This document shows positions 5,148 through 11,821 of a stretch of 11,821 bases of DNA, one piece after another. Within the stretch, counting starts at the first letter, position 1; every line of letters starts with the position of its first letter. Position numbers and translations under genes: made by a program. The stretch is taken from positions 1-11,821 of the forward strand of contig RFHZ01000445.1 of the NCBI GenBank assembly GCA_003696125.1, in the 5' to 3' direction. Source of the DNA: Nitrospinota bacterium (GTDB lineage Bacteria; Tectomicrobia; Entotheonellia; J063). The notes beneath the pieces are model-generated. The model did not search any database. It was given only the letters and a program-made list of their open reading frames with translations, and was not told where the DNA came from.

Positions 5148-6395
5148 GTGACAGGACGGGTCAGCCAGGAACGCCTGCAAGCCGAGATCGAACGTTTTGC
5201 CCAGATCGGACGTACTGCCGAGGGAGGGGTGACACGACTCGCCTTCTCCCCCGAAGAGCGACAGGCCCAGCAACTGATGGGAGAATTGTTAGCCGAAGCC
5301 GGTCTTTCCGTACGAACCGATGCCATCGGAAACCTCTTTGCCCGGCGGGAGGGGAGAGAAGCCGATCTCCCCGTCCTGATGCTCGGCTCACACCTCGATA
5401 CGGTCCCCAACGGGGGTCGTTTCGACGGTGCCCTGGGTGTCATTGCCGGCCTGGAAATCATGCGGGTATTGCAGGAACAGGGGATCAGCACCCGGCACCC
5501 CCTGGAAGTGGTCTCTTTTACCGGTGAGGAATCGGCCCGTTTCGGCACCGGCACAATCGGTAGCCGCGCCATGCTGGGTACCCTCAACCTGGAACGCTTC
5601 CTTGCCTCCCGTGACCTGCACGGTATCTCCGCCGCAGAAGCGATGCGCCAGGTAGGCCTTTCCCCCGAAAAGGTGACGGATGCCCAACGAGATCCCCGCC
5701 AGATCGCCGCCTTTCTCGAACTCCATATCGAACAGGGACGCATCCTGGAAACAGAGCAAAAGGCGGTGGGAATCGTCACCGATATCGCCAATTCCACCCG
5801 GCTGGCCGTGCAGGTGATCGGACGGGCCGATCACTCCGGGACCACCCCGATGCCCTTGCGGAAGGATGCGCTGGTGGCGGCCGCCGAGATGGTGCTCGCC
5901 GTTGAGGAGCGGGTCAAGGCCCTGGGAGAAGCCCCATCGGTCGGTACCGTGGGCATCCTGCACGTCGAGCCCTGTGTGATGAACGTGGTGCCGGGCAAGG
6001 CTTCGCTCGGCATCGATATCCGGGATATCGATTTCGAACGCAAGGCCCGGGTGGTAAAGGGGGTCAAAGACCGCATCACCGCTATCGCCAAACAGCGTGG
6101 GGTAGAAGCCACCATCGAGGTGCTGGGGGATGGCCGTCCGGTAGCCCTCTCTCCTGTGATCATCGAGACGATGCGGCAGGCAGCAGCCGATCTGGGTATC
6201 GATGCCAGGATCATGGTCAGCGGGGCCGGACACGATGCCATGAATCTCGCCACCGTGGTCCCTGCCGGCATGATCTTTGTGCCCAGCAAGGAGGGTCGCA
6301 GTCACAGTCACCTGGAATGGACCGACTTTGCCGCCATCCCTCCTGGAGTAGAACTCCTCCTGGAAACGCTACTCCGGCTGGACCGATCCCTTTAG
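5148..6395 (+). CDS. Zn-dependent M20-type amidase (carbamoylase/allantoate amidohydrolase family)
   Basis: A 415-residue cytoplasmic hydrolase of the HyuC/AllC family, which removes a carbamoyl group from N-carbamoyl-L-amino acids, ureidopropionate or allantoate using two metal ions. Seen: GSHLDTVPNGGRFDG at 80-94 with ligands H82 and bridging D93; FTGEES at 124-129 with E127 (catalytic) and E128 (ligand); ELHIEQG at 191-197 with H193; the dimerisation-domain motif GRADHSGTTPMPLRKDAL at 225-242; VMNVVPG at 277-283; GHDAMNLA at 361-368; and RSHSHLEWTD near 384-393, with H386 as the last ligand. All metal-binding residues are present, so it should be active. The start is GTG, eight bases after AAGGAGG. 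No hydantoinase or purine-degradation gene is adjacent, so the exact substrate cannot be set. It ends convergently against the kinase gene with overlapping stop codons. Confidence 0.92.
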   Translation: MTGRVSQERLQAEIERFAQIGRTAEGGVTRLAFSPEERQAQQLMGELLAEAGLSVRTDAIGNLFARREGREADLPVLMLGSHLDTVPNGGRFDGALGVIAGLEIMRVLQEQGISTRHPLEVVSFTGEESARFGTGTIGSRAMLGTLNLERFLASRDLHGISAAEAMRQVGLSPEKVTDAQRDPRQIAAFLELHIEQGRILETEQKAVGIVTDIANSTRLAVQVIGRADHSGTTPMPLRKDALVAAAEMVLAVEERVKALGEAPSVGTVGILHVEPCVMNVVPGKASLGIDIRDIDFERKARVVKGVKDRITAIAKQRGVEATIEVLGDGRPVALSPVIIETMRQAAADLGIDARIMVSGAGHDAMNLATVVPAGMIFVPSKEGRSHSHLEWTDFAAIPPGVELLLETLLRLDRSL

Positions 6396-7630
6396 GGCTT
6401 CCCTTTTAAGAAGTCGAGACAACGGAGCAGGGCTTCCCGTGTCCCAAACCCACCCGCCTTGGTGACAATGGGGAGGCCTCGAAAGGGTCCCCCCACCAGC
6501 CGGGAAGCAGGCACGGCCGGGAGGATCTCCCGTTCCAGTTTTAAGCCGCTGGCCCCCAGGGCGGTAATGATGTGCAGCGCCGTCTCTCCCCCTACCAGCA
6601 CCAGACCCCGCAGGTGGGGGAATTTGGCCGCCTCTTTCACCACCATGCTGAGGAAATCGTAGAGATGCTCCAGGGCCGGGCTGTCCTGCTCCCTCACCTT
6701 TCCCGTCTCGTCTTGCGTCGAAAGGATCAGATCCCCTCCCTGGGCGATACGTTCCCGGATCTGGCGGGCCAGCAAATCCCGTTCCGGGGAAGAGGGTTCC
6801 AGCGATTTTCCACCGAGAAAGATGGTAGAGACCCCCTGCGCCGTGGCATAATCGATCTGATCACGGGTGACGTGACTGAGAGAACCGGTGATCATGAGCA
6901 CAGAAGAGAGGAAGCGCTGCTGGCGGTGCAGGCAGAGAGCCACCTGCTCTGCCAGCCCGGCCGATCCTACCAGCAGCGTCGGCCGGGACAGGGCCAATCC
7001 TCCTACCGCAATCATCTGGAGATCGGTGTCCGAGACGGCATCGCAACTGAACACCACCGGATAGGGACCGGTATAAGCCTGCATGGCCTGGATAAAGGTC
7101 TCCTCATCCTTGGCCAGGGTTTCGTAATGGATGTGGACCACCGGATGCTGCGTCTGCTGGCGCAGCAGGGTGGGGAGATGCGATTCGGTGACCGGGAAGC
7201 GGGGATCGTTGGCAAACTCGGTCTGCGCTATGGGAATGGAGTTGACAAAATGCACCCCGTGAATGGTCTGTCGTCCCTGCCGGGGAAAGGCCGGAGCAAC
7301 GATCACAACCTGAAAGCCTCCTAAGGCCACCAGACGGTCGATCTCCACCCCGATCGATCCACGCAGGGTGGAATCGACCTTCTTAAACACCACCTCTGGG
7401 GGGTGAGGACCGGCCAGGAACGCCTGCAGCGCATCCAGCCGGCGTTCGATCTCGGCCGGAGAGGCGTGGCGCGTCTCGGTATCGATACAGAGAACGTCAT
7501 AGTTGGAATAGGAGGTCTCCAGATAGGTCAAATCAAAGAGGACCAGACCTTGGTAGCCGAGTTTTTGGAAGGGGAGGCAACTGTCCGCCGCCCCGGTCAA
7601 GTCATCAGCCACAATCAGAACCCTGCTCAT
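6392..7630 (-). CDS. Four-carbon acid sugar kinase (DUF1537; D-threonate/D-erythronate kinase-like)
   Basis: A 412-residue two-domain kinase. Known members (OtnK, DtnK, DenK) phosphorylate four-carbon acid sugars such as D-threonate or D-erythronate at the 4-position with ATP. Seen: DDLTGAADS at 9-17 (substrate site); TETRH at 51-55; KKVDSTLRGSIG at 83-94; PAFPRQGRQTIHG at 113-125; VGSAGLAE at 221-228; LITGSLS-like strand around 246-252; and in the C-terminal nucleotide domain GGETA at 347-351 and TKAGGFG at 390-396 (commonly TKSGGFG). Length fits the family. The start is the ATG at 7628-7630 behind AGGGAG; an upstream in-frame ATG at 7720 has no comparable site. It is divergent from a PdxA2-type gene, its usual pathway partner, which supports an acid-sugar role. 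D-threonate and D-erythronate cannot be told apart. Confidence 0.92.
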   Translation of the reverse strand: MSRVLIVADDLTGAADSCLPFQKLGYQGLVLFDLTYLETSYSNYDVLCIDTETRHASPAEIERRLDALQAFLAGPHPPEVVFKKVDSTLRGSIGVEIDRLVALGGFQVVIVAPAFPRQGRQTIHGVHFVNSIPIAQTEFANDPRFPVTESHLPTLLRQQTQHPVVHIHYETLAKDEETFIQAMQAYTGPYPVVFSCDAVSDTDLQMIAVGGLALSRPTLLVGSAGLAEQVALCLHRQQRFLSSVLMITGSLSHVTRDQIDYATAQGVSTIFLGGKSLEPSSPERDLLARQIRERIAQGGDLILSTQDETGKVREQDSPALEHLYDFLSMVVKEAAKFPHLRGLVLVGGETALHIITALGASGLKLEREILPAVPASRLVGGPFRGLPIVTKAGGFGTREALLRCLDFLKGKP

Positions 7631-7657
7631 TCTCTTCTCCCTTCTTTCCTCTTTCCT

Positions 7658-7674
7658 TTCCTCTTGCAGAGGAA
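7658..7674. promoter_or_regulatory. 17-bp palindrome between kinase and pdxA2 genes (candidate operator)
   Basis: TTCCTCT-TGC-AGAGGAA is a perfect inverted repeat with 7-bp arms and a 3-bp centre. It lies in the 113-bp spacer between the divergent kinase and dehydrogenase genes and covers the candidate -35 of the dehydrogenase promoter. This is the expected place for a regulator controlling both genes. Regulators of DeoR or GntR type control such clusters elsewhere, but none is encoded in this window. Confidence 0.5.
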
Positions 7675-7692
7675 CCAGGCACAGGGTATGAT
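7664..7692 (+). promoter_or_regulatory. Candidate promoter of the pdxA2-like gene
   Basis: TTGCAG (7664-7669) and TATGAT (7687-7692, five of six) are separated by 17 bp. The -35 is weak, as is common for regulated promoters, and falls inside the palindrome at 7658-7674. A start near 7699 gives a leader of about 45 nt and rules out the upstream ATG at 7693 as the translation start. Confidence 0.45.
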
Positions 7693-7743
7693 ATGAGGGA
7701 TAGCCTGCAAGACCTTTCATCGAGTACCACTAAGGATATTTTT

Positions 7744-8784
7744 ATGGGAAAAGAGGAACAAAAACAACCGAAAATTGCCATCACCATGGGAGACCCGGCC
7801 GGTATAGGGCCGGAGATCATCCTGAAAGCCCTGGCCATGGAGGAGATCTACCAGCTCTGCTCCCCCTGCGTCATCGGGAGCGCTGGCATGCTCCAACGGA
7901 TAGCCCGTCTCCTGGGGAGAAGCGTGCAGCTCCATCCCATCCAGAGCATTGCCGAGGCTCGCTTTACCCCCGGGACGATCGATGTGCTCACCTGTGGTAC
8001 CCTGGATGCGGACACCCTACCCCTCGGTACTGCCACCGCTGCCGGGGGCAAGGCATCGGTCGATTACCTGACCCGGGCCATCCAGCTCGCCCTCCAGGGG
8101 GAAGTCGATGCCATCGTGACCGCTCCCCTCAACAAGGCGGCCCTGCACGCGGCCGGATTGATGCACAGCGGGCATACCGAAATCCTGGCCCAGCAGACCC
8201 AGACCAGACACTACACCATGATGCTGATCTCCCGCTACCTGCGGATCTTTCACGTGAGCACCCATGTCTCGCTGCGCGAGGCGTGTCAGCGGGTGAAAAA
8301 GGAGCGGATCCTGCAGGTCATCGCGCTGGCCCACCGGGAACTCCAGCGCCTGGGCATTCCCGAACCCCGTATCGCCGTGGCCGGACTCAATCCCCATGCC
8401 GGGGAAGGGGGGCTCTTCGGCACGGAAGAGGAGGAAGAGATCCGACCGGCAGTGGCTGAGGCGCGGGCACGCGGCTGGCGGGTGGAGGGGCCGATCTCTC
8501 CGGATGCGGTCTTTGTGCAGGCGATGCAGAAGCGGTACGATGGGGTGATCGCCATGTACCACGACCAGGGGCATATCCCCTTTAAGGTGACCGATTTCTC
8601 GCAGGGAGTCAATGTGACCGTCGGGCTTCCCATTATCCGGACCTCGGTGGATCATGGTACCGCTTACGACATCGTAGGAAAAGGCGTTGCCGACCACCAG
8701 AACCTGGTTGCCGCCATTCGCGTGGCCGTGGATCTGGTACGGGGACGGTGGGCAGAGCAGGCCCAATCCCGGCCTGGTTCGTAG
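7744..8784 (+). CDS. PdxA2-like 4-phospho-D-threonate/erythronate dehydrogenase
   Basis: A 346-residue NAD-dependent dehydrogenase of the PdxA family. PdxA acts in vitamin B6 synthesis; the PdxA2 branch oxidises and decarboxylates 4-phospho-D-threonate or 4-phospho-D-erythronate to dihydroxyacetone phosphate. Seen: [13 protein letters not shown] at 13-25; TAPLNKAAL at 126-134; SGHTEILA at 142-149; and metal-binding histidines H174 (STHVSLRE), H218 ([10 protein letters not shown]) and H273 ([11 protein letters not shown]). GHIPFK after the last ligand is the PdxA2 form, whereas B6-type enzymes have [22 protein letters not shown] at 295-310 closes the active site. The start is ATG 7744 behind AAGGA; an in-frame ATG at 7693 lacks a site and sits at the promoter. 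The divergent DUF1537 kinase makes the substrate expected by this enzyme. A role in B6 synthesis remains possible if no other pdxA exists. Confidence 0.9.
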   Translation: MGKEEQKQPKIAITMGDPAGIGPEIILKALAMEEIYQLCSPCVIGSAGMLQRIARLLGRSVQLHPIQSIAEARFTPGTIDVLTCGTLDADTLPLGTATAAGGKASVDYLTRAIQLALQGEVDAIVTAPLNKAALHAAGLMHSGHTEILAQQTQTRHYTMMLISRYLRIFHVSTHVSLREACQRVKKERILQVIALAHRELQRLGIPEPRIAVAGLNPHAGEGGLFGTEEEEEIRPAVAEARARGWRVEGPISPDAVFVQAMQKRYDGVIAMYHDQGHIPFKVTDFSQGVNVTVGLPIIRTSVDHGTAYDIVGKGVADHQNLVAAIRVAVDLVRGRWAEQAQSRPGS

Positions 8785-8864
8785 GTGCTTCCCCGCGCCA
8801 TCATCTCTGGTCTCCGCAGGTCAATGTCTCCTGTCGCTGCCACCCTCTCATGGAAGGAAACGTC

Positions 8865-9197
8865 ATGGCATGGATCTCGCTGCTCATTGCCGGCCTCTTT
8901 GAAGTGGGCTGGGCCATCGGTTTGAAATACACAGAAAACTTCTCCAGATTCTGGCCGAGCATCGGCACCATTCTGGCCATGTTACTCAGCCTCTACTTTC
9001 TCTCTGTCGCGCTGCAAACGATCCCGGTAGGCACCGCGTACGCGGTCTGGACCGGGATCGGAGCCGCCGGAACGGCTCTACTCGGCATCCTCCTCTTCGG
9101 GGAATCGCGTGACCTCCTCCGTATCGGCTGTATCCTGCTCATCGTCACCGGTGTGGTGGGACTAAAGGTCCTGTCTGGAGAAAATCTCGCTCCCTGA
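8865..9197 (+). CDS. gdx: SMR-family guanidinium exporter (Gdx/SugE type)
   Basis: A 110-residue inner-membrane protein with four hydrophobic helices, the normal size for small multidrug resistance transporters. The Gdx subtype exports guanidinium in exchange for protons as an antiparallel dimer. Seen: [15 protein letters not shown] at 9-23, with the essential glutamate E13 and the Gdx residues G10 and W16; S42 in helix 2; and [14 protein letters not shown] at 54-67 with Y59 and W62. This residue set marks Gdx/SugE and not EmrE-like drug pumps. The ATG at 8865 follows AAGGA; an in-frame ATG at 8850 would add five residues before the usual MAWI start. It begins 80 bp after pdxA2 in the same direction and may be co-transcribed. 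No guanidine riboswitch was recognised in that gap. Confidence 0.88.
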   Translation: MAWISLLIAGLFEVGWAIGLKYTENFSRFWPSIGTILAMLLSLYFLSVALQTIPVGTAYAVWTGIGAAGTALLGILLFGESRDLLRIGCILLIVTGVVGLKVLSGENLAP

Positions 9198-9222
9198 CAT
9201 TGCTTTTGCCCGCAGATATGGT
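9194..9222 (+). promoter_or_regulatory. Candidate promoter of ftsH
   Basis: CTGACA (9194-9199, five of six) and TATGGT (9217-9222, four of six) with a 17-bp spacer. The -35 overlaps the stop codon of the guanidinium exporter gene. Transcription would start near 9229, leaving a very short leader before the AGGAGGAG site of ftsH. Confidence 0.4.
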
Positions 9223-9248
9223 AAATTATTGGAGAGGAGGAGAGAGAG

Positions 9249-11246
9249 ATGGCAACGCAGCGCAACGATAACCAGCAGCCCCCTTTCTGGGAATGGCTTA
9301 ATACCCAGCTTGAGGGACCCAAGAAGAAAAAGGGCTCCCGGAAAAAGCTCCCCAAGCGGGCTCAATTCTCCATCTGGTACTTTCTCGCCGTGCTCCTGAT
9401 CCTGATCTTCATCCAGCACACCCTGCTGGTGGAAGACACCCAAAAGATCCCCTACAGCGAGTTTAAACGACTGCTACGCGAAGGGAAGGTCGATAACCTG
9501 ATCATCACCAAAGACACCATCCGGGGGGAGATCATCCAGAAGCAGACGGCAGAGAAAGCACCGGCTCCACCCCCCTCCTTTTTCCCCTTTGCCCAGCTCC
9601 CGGAGAAGACCTTTACCACCATCCGTATCGAAGACCCGGAGCTGGTCAAGGAGCTGGATGCCAGGAACATCCGCTATACGGGTCGCCATGAGAACCGCTG
9701 GCTCCCGGCTCTTCTGGGCTGGATCATCCCCATCCTCATCTTCTTCGGGATCTGGAGCATCATCTTCCGGCGGATGGGACCAGGGGGAACGGTGATGTCG
9801 TTTGGCCGCAGCCGGGCCAAGCTTTACGCCGAAGACGAGGTGAAGGTCACCTTCGACGACGTGGCCGGGGTGGATGAGGCGAAAGAGGAGTTGCAGGAGG
9901 TGGTCGAGTTCCTCAAAAACCCCCAGAAGTTCCAGCGCCTGGGGGGACGCATCCCCAAAGGGGTGCTCCTCATCGGTCCCCCGGGAACCGGGAAGACCCT
10001 CCTGGCCAGAGCCGTGGCCGGGGAATCCAAGGTCCCCTTCTTTAGCATGAGCGGTTCTGATTTCGTGGAGATGTTCGTCGGGGTGGGAGCCGCCCGGGTG
10101 CGTGATCTCTTCGCCCAGGCACAGGAAAAAGCGCCCTGCATCATCTTCATCGACGAGCTCGACGCCCTGGGCAAGGCGCGGGGATCGAGTCCGCTCGGAG
10201 GCCATGAAGAGCGGGAACAGACCCTCAACCAGCTCCTGGTAGAAATGGATGGTTTCGACTCCCGTAAAGGGGTGATCATCCTGGCCGCCACCAACCGGCC
10301 AGAGATGCTCGACCCGGCCCTGCTCCGTCCCGGTCGCTTCGACCGGCAGGTGCTGGTGGATCGACCCGACCTCAAGGGGAGAGAGGCGATCCTGCGTGTG
10401 CATGCCAAGGAGGTCAAGCTGGCCCCTGACGTTGACCTCAGCATCATCGCGGCCCGCACTCCCGGTTTTGTCGGTGCCGATCTGGCCAATGTGATCAACG
10501 AAGCGGCCCTGCTGGCTGCCCGCCGCAATAAGACGCAGGTGGAGATGGCCGACCTGGAGGAAGCGGTGGAGCGAGTGGTGGCCGGACTGGAAAAGAAGAA
10601 CCGGGTGATGAACGACCGGGAAAAGGAGATCGTGGCCTACCATGAGGCCGGGCATGCCCTGGTTGCTGCCTCCCTACCCTTCACCGACCCGGTGCACAAG
10701 ATCTCCATCATTCCCCGCGGGGTGGCTGCACTCGGCTATACCCTGCAACTGCCCCTGGAGGATCGCTATCTGATGACCCGGACCGAACTCTTAAACAAAC
10801 TCGCCGTCCTGCTGGGAGGACGGGTGGCCGAGGAGCTCGTCTTCCATGAGGTCTCCACCGGGGCACAGAACGACCTGCAACGGGTGGCGGATATTGCCCG
10901 GCGCATGGTGGTCGAATACGGCATGAGCGAGAAGTTTGGTCCCATGGCCTTTGAAAAGGAACGACGTCCCCTCTTCCTGGATGGCAGCCTCTCTTCGCCC
11001 CGCGAGTACAGCGAGGAGACGGCCCGGGAAATCGATATGGAAGTGGAAAAGATCGTCACCGAGAGTTACGAACGGGTCAAACAGGTGCTCGAGCAGCGGC
11101 GGGATCGACTCGAGCTGTTGGCCAAACGCCTCCTGGAAAAGGAGGTGATCGAAGGAGAAGAGCTGCGGGCCCTCCTCTATCCAGAACAGCAACCAGGAGA
11201 AGAAGAGGTTTCCCTCCCCACTGTGCCGGAAAAGGAAGAGGTATAA
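9249..11246 (+). CDS. ftsH: ATP-dependent zinc metalloprotease FtsH
   Basis: A 665-residue membrane-anchored AAA+ protease that forms hexamers and degrades misfolded membrane proteins and selected regulators. Order of parts: a lysine-rich cytoplasmic N-tail (KKKKGSRKK near 24-33); membrane helix about 41-57; extracytoplasmic domain about 58-152 with a proline-rich stretch (APAPPPS, 104-110); second helix about 153-175; AAA domain with Walker A GPPGTGKT 243-250, pore loop MFVGVG 275-280, Walker [10 protein letters not shown] 298-306, and second region of homology [20 protein letters not shown] 347-366; protease domain with zinc site HEAGH 465-469 and third ligand D542 in NDLQRV. All catalytic residues are intact. 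The C-terminus ends in an acidic tail. The start ATG is preceded by a GAGGAGGAG site. The N-tail before helix 1 is longer than in the E. coli protein. The next gene starts 11 bp downstream. Confidence 0.98.
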   Translation: MATQRNDNQQPPFWEWLNTQLEGPKKKKGSRKKLPKRAQFSIWYFLAVLLILIFIQHTLLVEDTQKIPYSEFKRLLREGKVDNLIITKDTIRGEIIQKQTAEKAPAPPPSFFPFAQLPEKTFTTIRIEDPELVKELDARNIRYTGRHENRWLPALLGWIIPILIFFGIWSIIFRRMGPGGTVMSFGRSRAKLYAEDEVKVTFDDVAGVDEAKEELQEVVEFLKNPQKFQRLGGRIPKGVLLIGPPGTGKTLLARAVAGESKVPFFSMSGSDFVEMFVGVGAARVRDLFAQAQEKAPCIIFIDELDALGKARGSSPLGGHEEREQTLNQLLVEMDGFDSRKGVIILAATNRPEMLDPALLRPGRFDRQVLVDRPDLKGREAILRVHAKEVKLAPDVDLSIIAARTPGFVGADLANVINEAALLAARRNKTQVEMADLEEAVERVVAGLEKKNRVMNDREKEIVAYHEAGHALVAASLPFTDPVHKISIIPRGVAALGYTLQLPLEDRYLMTRTELLNKLAVLLGGRVAEELVFHEVSTGAQNDLQRVADIARRMVVEYGMSEKFGPMAFEKERRPLFLDGSLSSPREYSEETAREIDMEVEKIVTESYERVKQVLEQRRDRLELLAKRLLEKEVIEGEELRALLYPEQQPGEEEVSLPTVPEKEEV

Positions 11247-11257
11247 GGAGAACAGAT

Positions 11258-11821
11258 CTGGACCCGCTTACCCATGTGCTGCTCGGACGAATGATAGCCC
11301 GCTCGATCTGGCCGGAACGAAAAGAGCGGGGCATGGTCATACTGACCACCATCTGCAGCGAGTTTCCGGACATCGATGTCTTCTTCTCCAACGGGAATCC
11401 GCTGCAACACCTGCAGATCCACCGGGGACTGACCCACTCGATCTTGGGGGCATCACTGCTGGCCCTCCTCCTGGCCGGGGTGACCAAACGATGGTTCCTC
11501 AAAGAACGGCGCTTCTCCACCCTGTACCTGGCCAGTTTGGGAGGTCTGGGTATCCATATCTTCTTTGACCTGGTCACCTCCTACGGTACCATGCTTTTCT
11601 ATCCGTTTTCTAAGGCTCGTCTGAGCTTTGATACCGTCTTTATCGTCGATCCCTATATCTGGCTGATCCTGCTCCTCCCCCTTCTTCTCCGCTGGAGGAG
11701 AGGCGCGCTCTTTGCCCATCGCAACCTGATCGCCACCATCATCCTGGCTCTCTATCTCTCCCTGGGTTTTCTGAATCACGGGGTGGCGATGCACAGGCTG
11801 CAACGCTGGACAACAGCCCAA
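11258..11821 (+). CDS. DUF457/YdjM-like membrane metal-dependent hydrolase (partial, CTG start)
   Basis: The first 188 codons of a gene that leaves the window. The product matches the PF04307 (YdjM/DUF457) pattern of predicted membrane-bound metal-dependent hydrolases: DPLTHVLLG at 2-10; FPDIDVFF at 36-43; IHRGLTHSILG at 54-64; HIFFDLVTSYGT at 100-111; and LSFDTVFIVDPY near 121-132. Conserved His and Asp residues in these motifs are the predicted metal ligands, and several hydrophobic helices lie between them. The family normally starts MDPLTH. Here the codon before DPLTH is CTG (11258-11260), with AAGGAG seven bases upstream and no in-frame ATG, GTG or TTG nearby upstream; the next ATG (11291) would remove the first motif and has no ribosome binding site. 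CTG is therefore the likely start. It is 11 bp after ftsH and probably in its operon. Exact function is unknown. Confidence 0.82.
   Translation, partial: MDPLTHVLLGRMIARSIWPERKERGMVILTTICSEFPDIDVFFSNGNPLQHLQIHRGLTHSILGASLLALLLAGVTKRWFLKERRFSTLYLASLGGLGIHIFFDLVTSYGTMLFYPFSKARLSFDTVFIVDPYIWLILLLPLLLRWRRGALFAHRNLIATIILALYLSLGFLNHGVAMHRLQRWTTAQ

Noticed and set aside
5120-6311. Long minus-strand frames opposite the amidase gene
   Set aside because: They are low-complexity Arg/Ser/Pro or His/Gly-rich readings, typical shadows of a GC-rich gene on the other strand.
7693-7743. An upstream ATG giving a 17-residue extension of the PdxA2-like protein
   Set aside because: It lies at the expected transcription start and lacks a ribosome binding site. 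The ATG at 7744 starts just before the conserved first strand.
8785-8864. A guanidine riboswitch ahead of the guanidinium exporter gene
   Set aside because: Such riboswitches often precede these exporters, but the 80-bp gap shows none of the conserved guanidine-I, -II or -III sequence blocks that could be recalled.
9474-10655. A 393-codon minus-strand frame inside ftsH
   Set aside because: It is fully antisense to an intact ftsH with all catalytic motifs, and no independent signal supports it.

Overview
This is a bacterial chromosomal window, GC-rich by eye in the genes with more AT-rich spacers. It has Shine-Dalgarno sites of the AAGGAG type, sigma-70-like promoters and a bacterial tRNA-Ala. 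The lineage cannot be fixed from the sequence. An F420-type luciferase-like oxidoreductase and the FtsH sequence fit an environmental, non-enterobacterial group, but that is a guess. No CRISPR array, intact insertion sequence, phage gene or origin was seen. Most genes are catabolic or housekeeping.

Left part (1-3022), mostly minus strand. The start of a coiled-coil-like protein leaves the window at base 1. A promoter (2994-3022) drives a two-gene operon: an LLM-class F420-dependent oxidoreductase, then a TcuA-like FAD dehydrogenase (tricarballylate/fumarate reductase flavoprotein family). About 220 bp past the operon lies a short relic (about 239-297) of a second LLM gene; it keeps 14 consecutive residues of the intact one.

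Middle (3023-5147). A strong plus-strand promoter, about 200 nt ahead of the start codon, precedes a 59-residue Cys/His-rich mini-protein. Next, on the minus strand, come tRNA-Ala(GGC) with its own promoter and intrinsic terminator, and a two-gene unit of a class I SAM methyltransferase and an unrecognised 75-residue protein.

Right part (5148-11821). A zinc-dependent amidase of the carbamoylase/allantoate amidohydrolase family runs into a convergent four-carbon acid sugar kinase (DUF1537), with overlapping stop codons. The kinase is divergent from a PdxA2-type dehydrogenase. In known D-threonate/D-erythronate catabolism such a pair phosphorylates the acid sugar, then oxidises and decarboxylates it to dihydroxyacetone phosphate. 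A perfect 17-bp palindrome lies in their shared spacer, over the likely -35 of pdxA2, and a similar palindrome covers the likely -35 of the amidase gene. Then follow a Gdx-type SMR guanidinium exporter, the membrane protease FtsH, and a DUF457/YdjM-like membrane metal-dependent hydrolase. That last gene is cut by the window edge and appears to start at a CTG codon.

There is no clear new multi-gene system. The best leads are the paired palindromes at the catabolic promoters, the mini-protein with its long leader, the LLM relic, the LLM-TcuA pairing without TcuB, and the CTG start.
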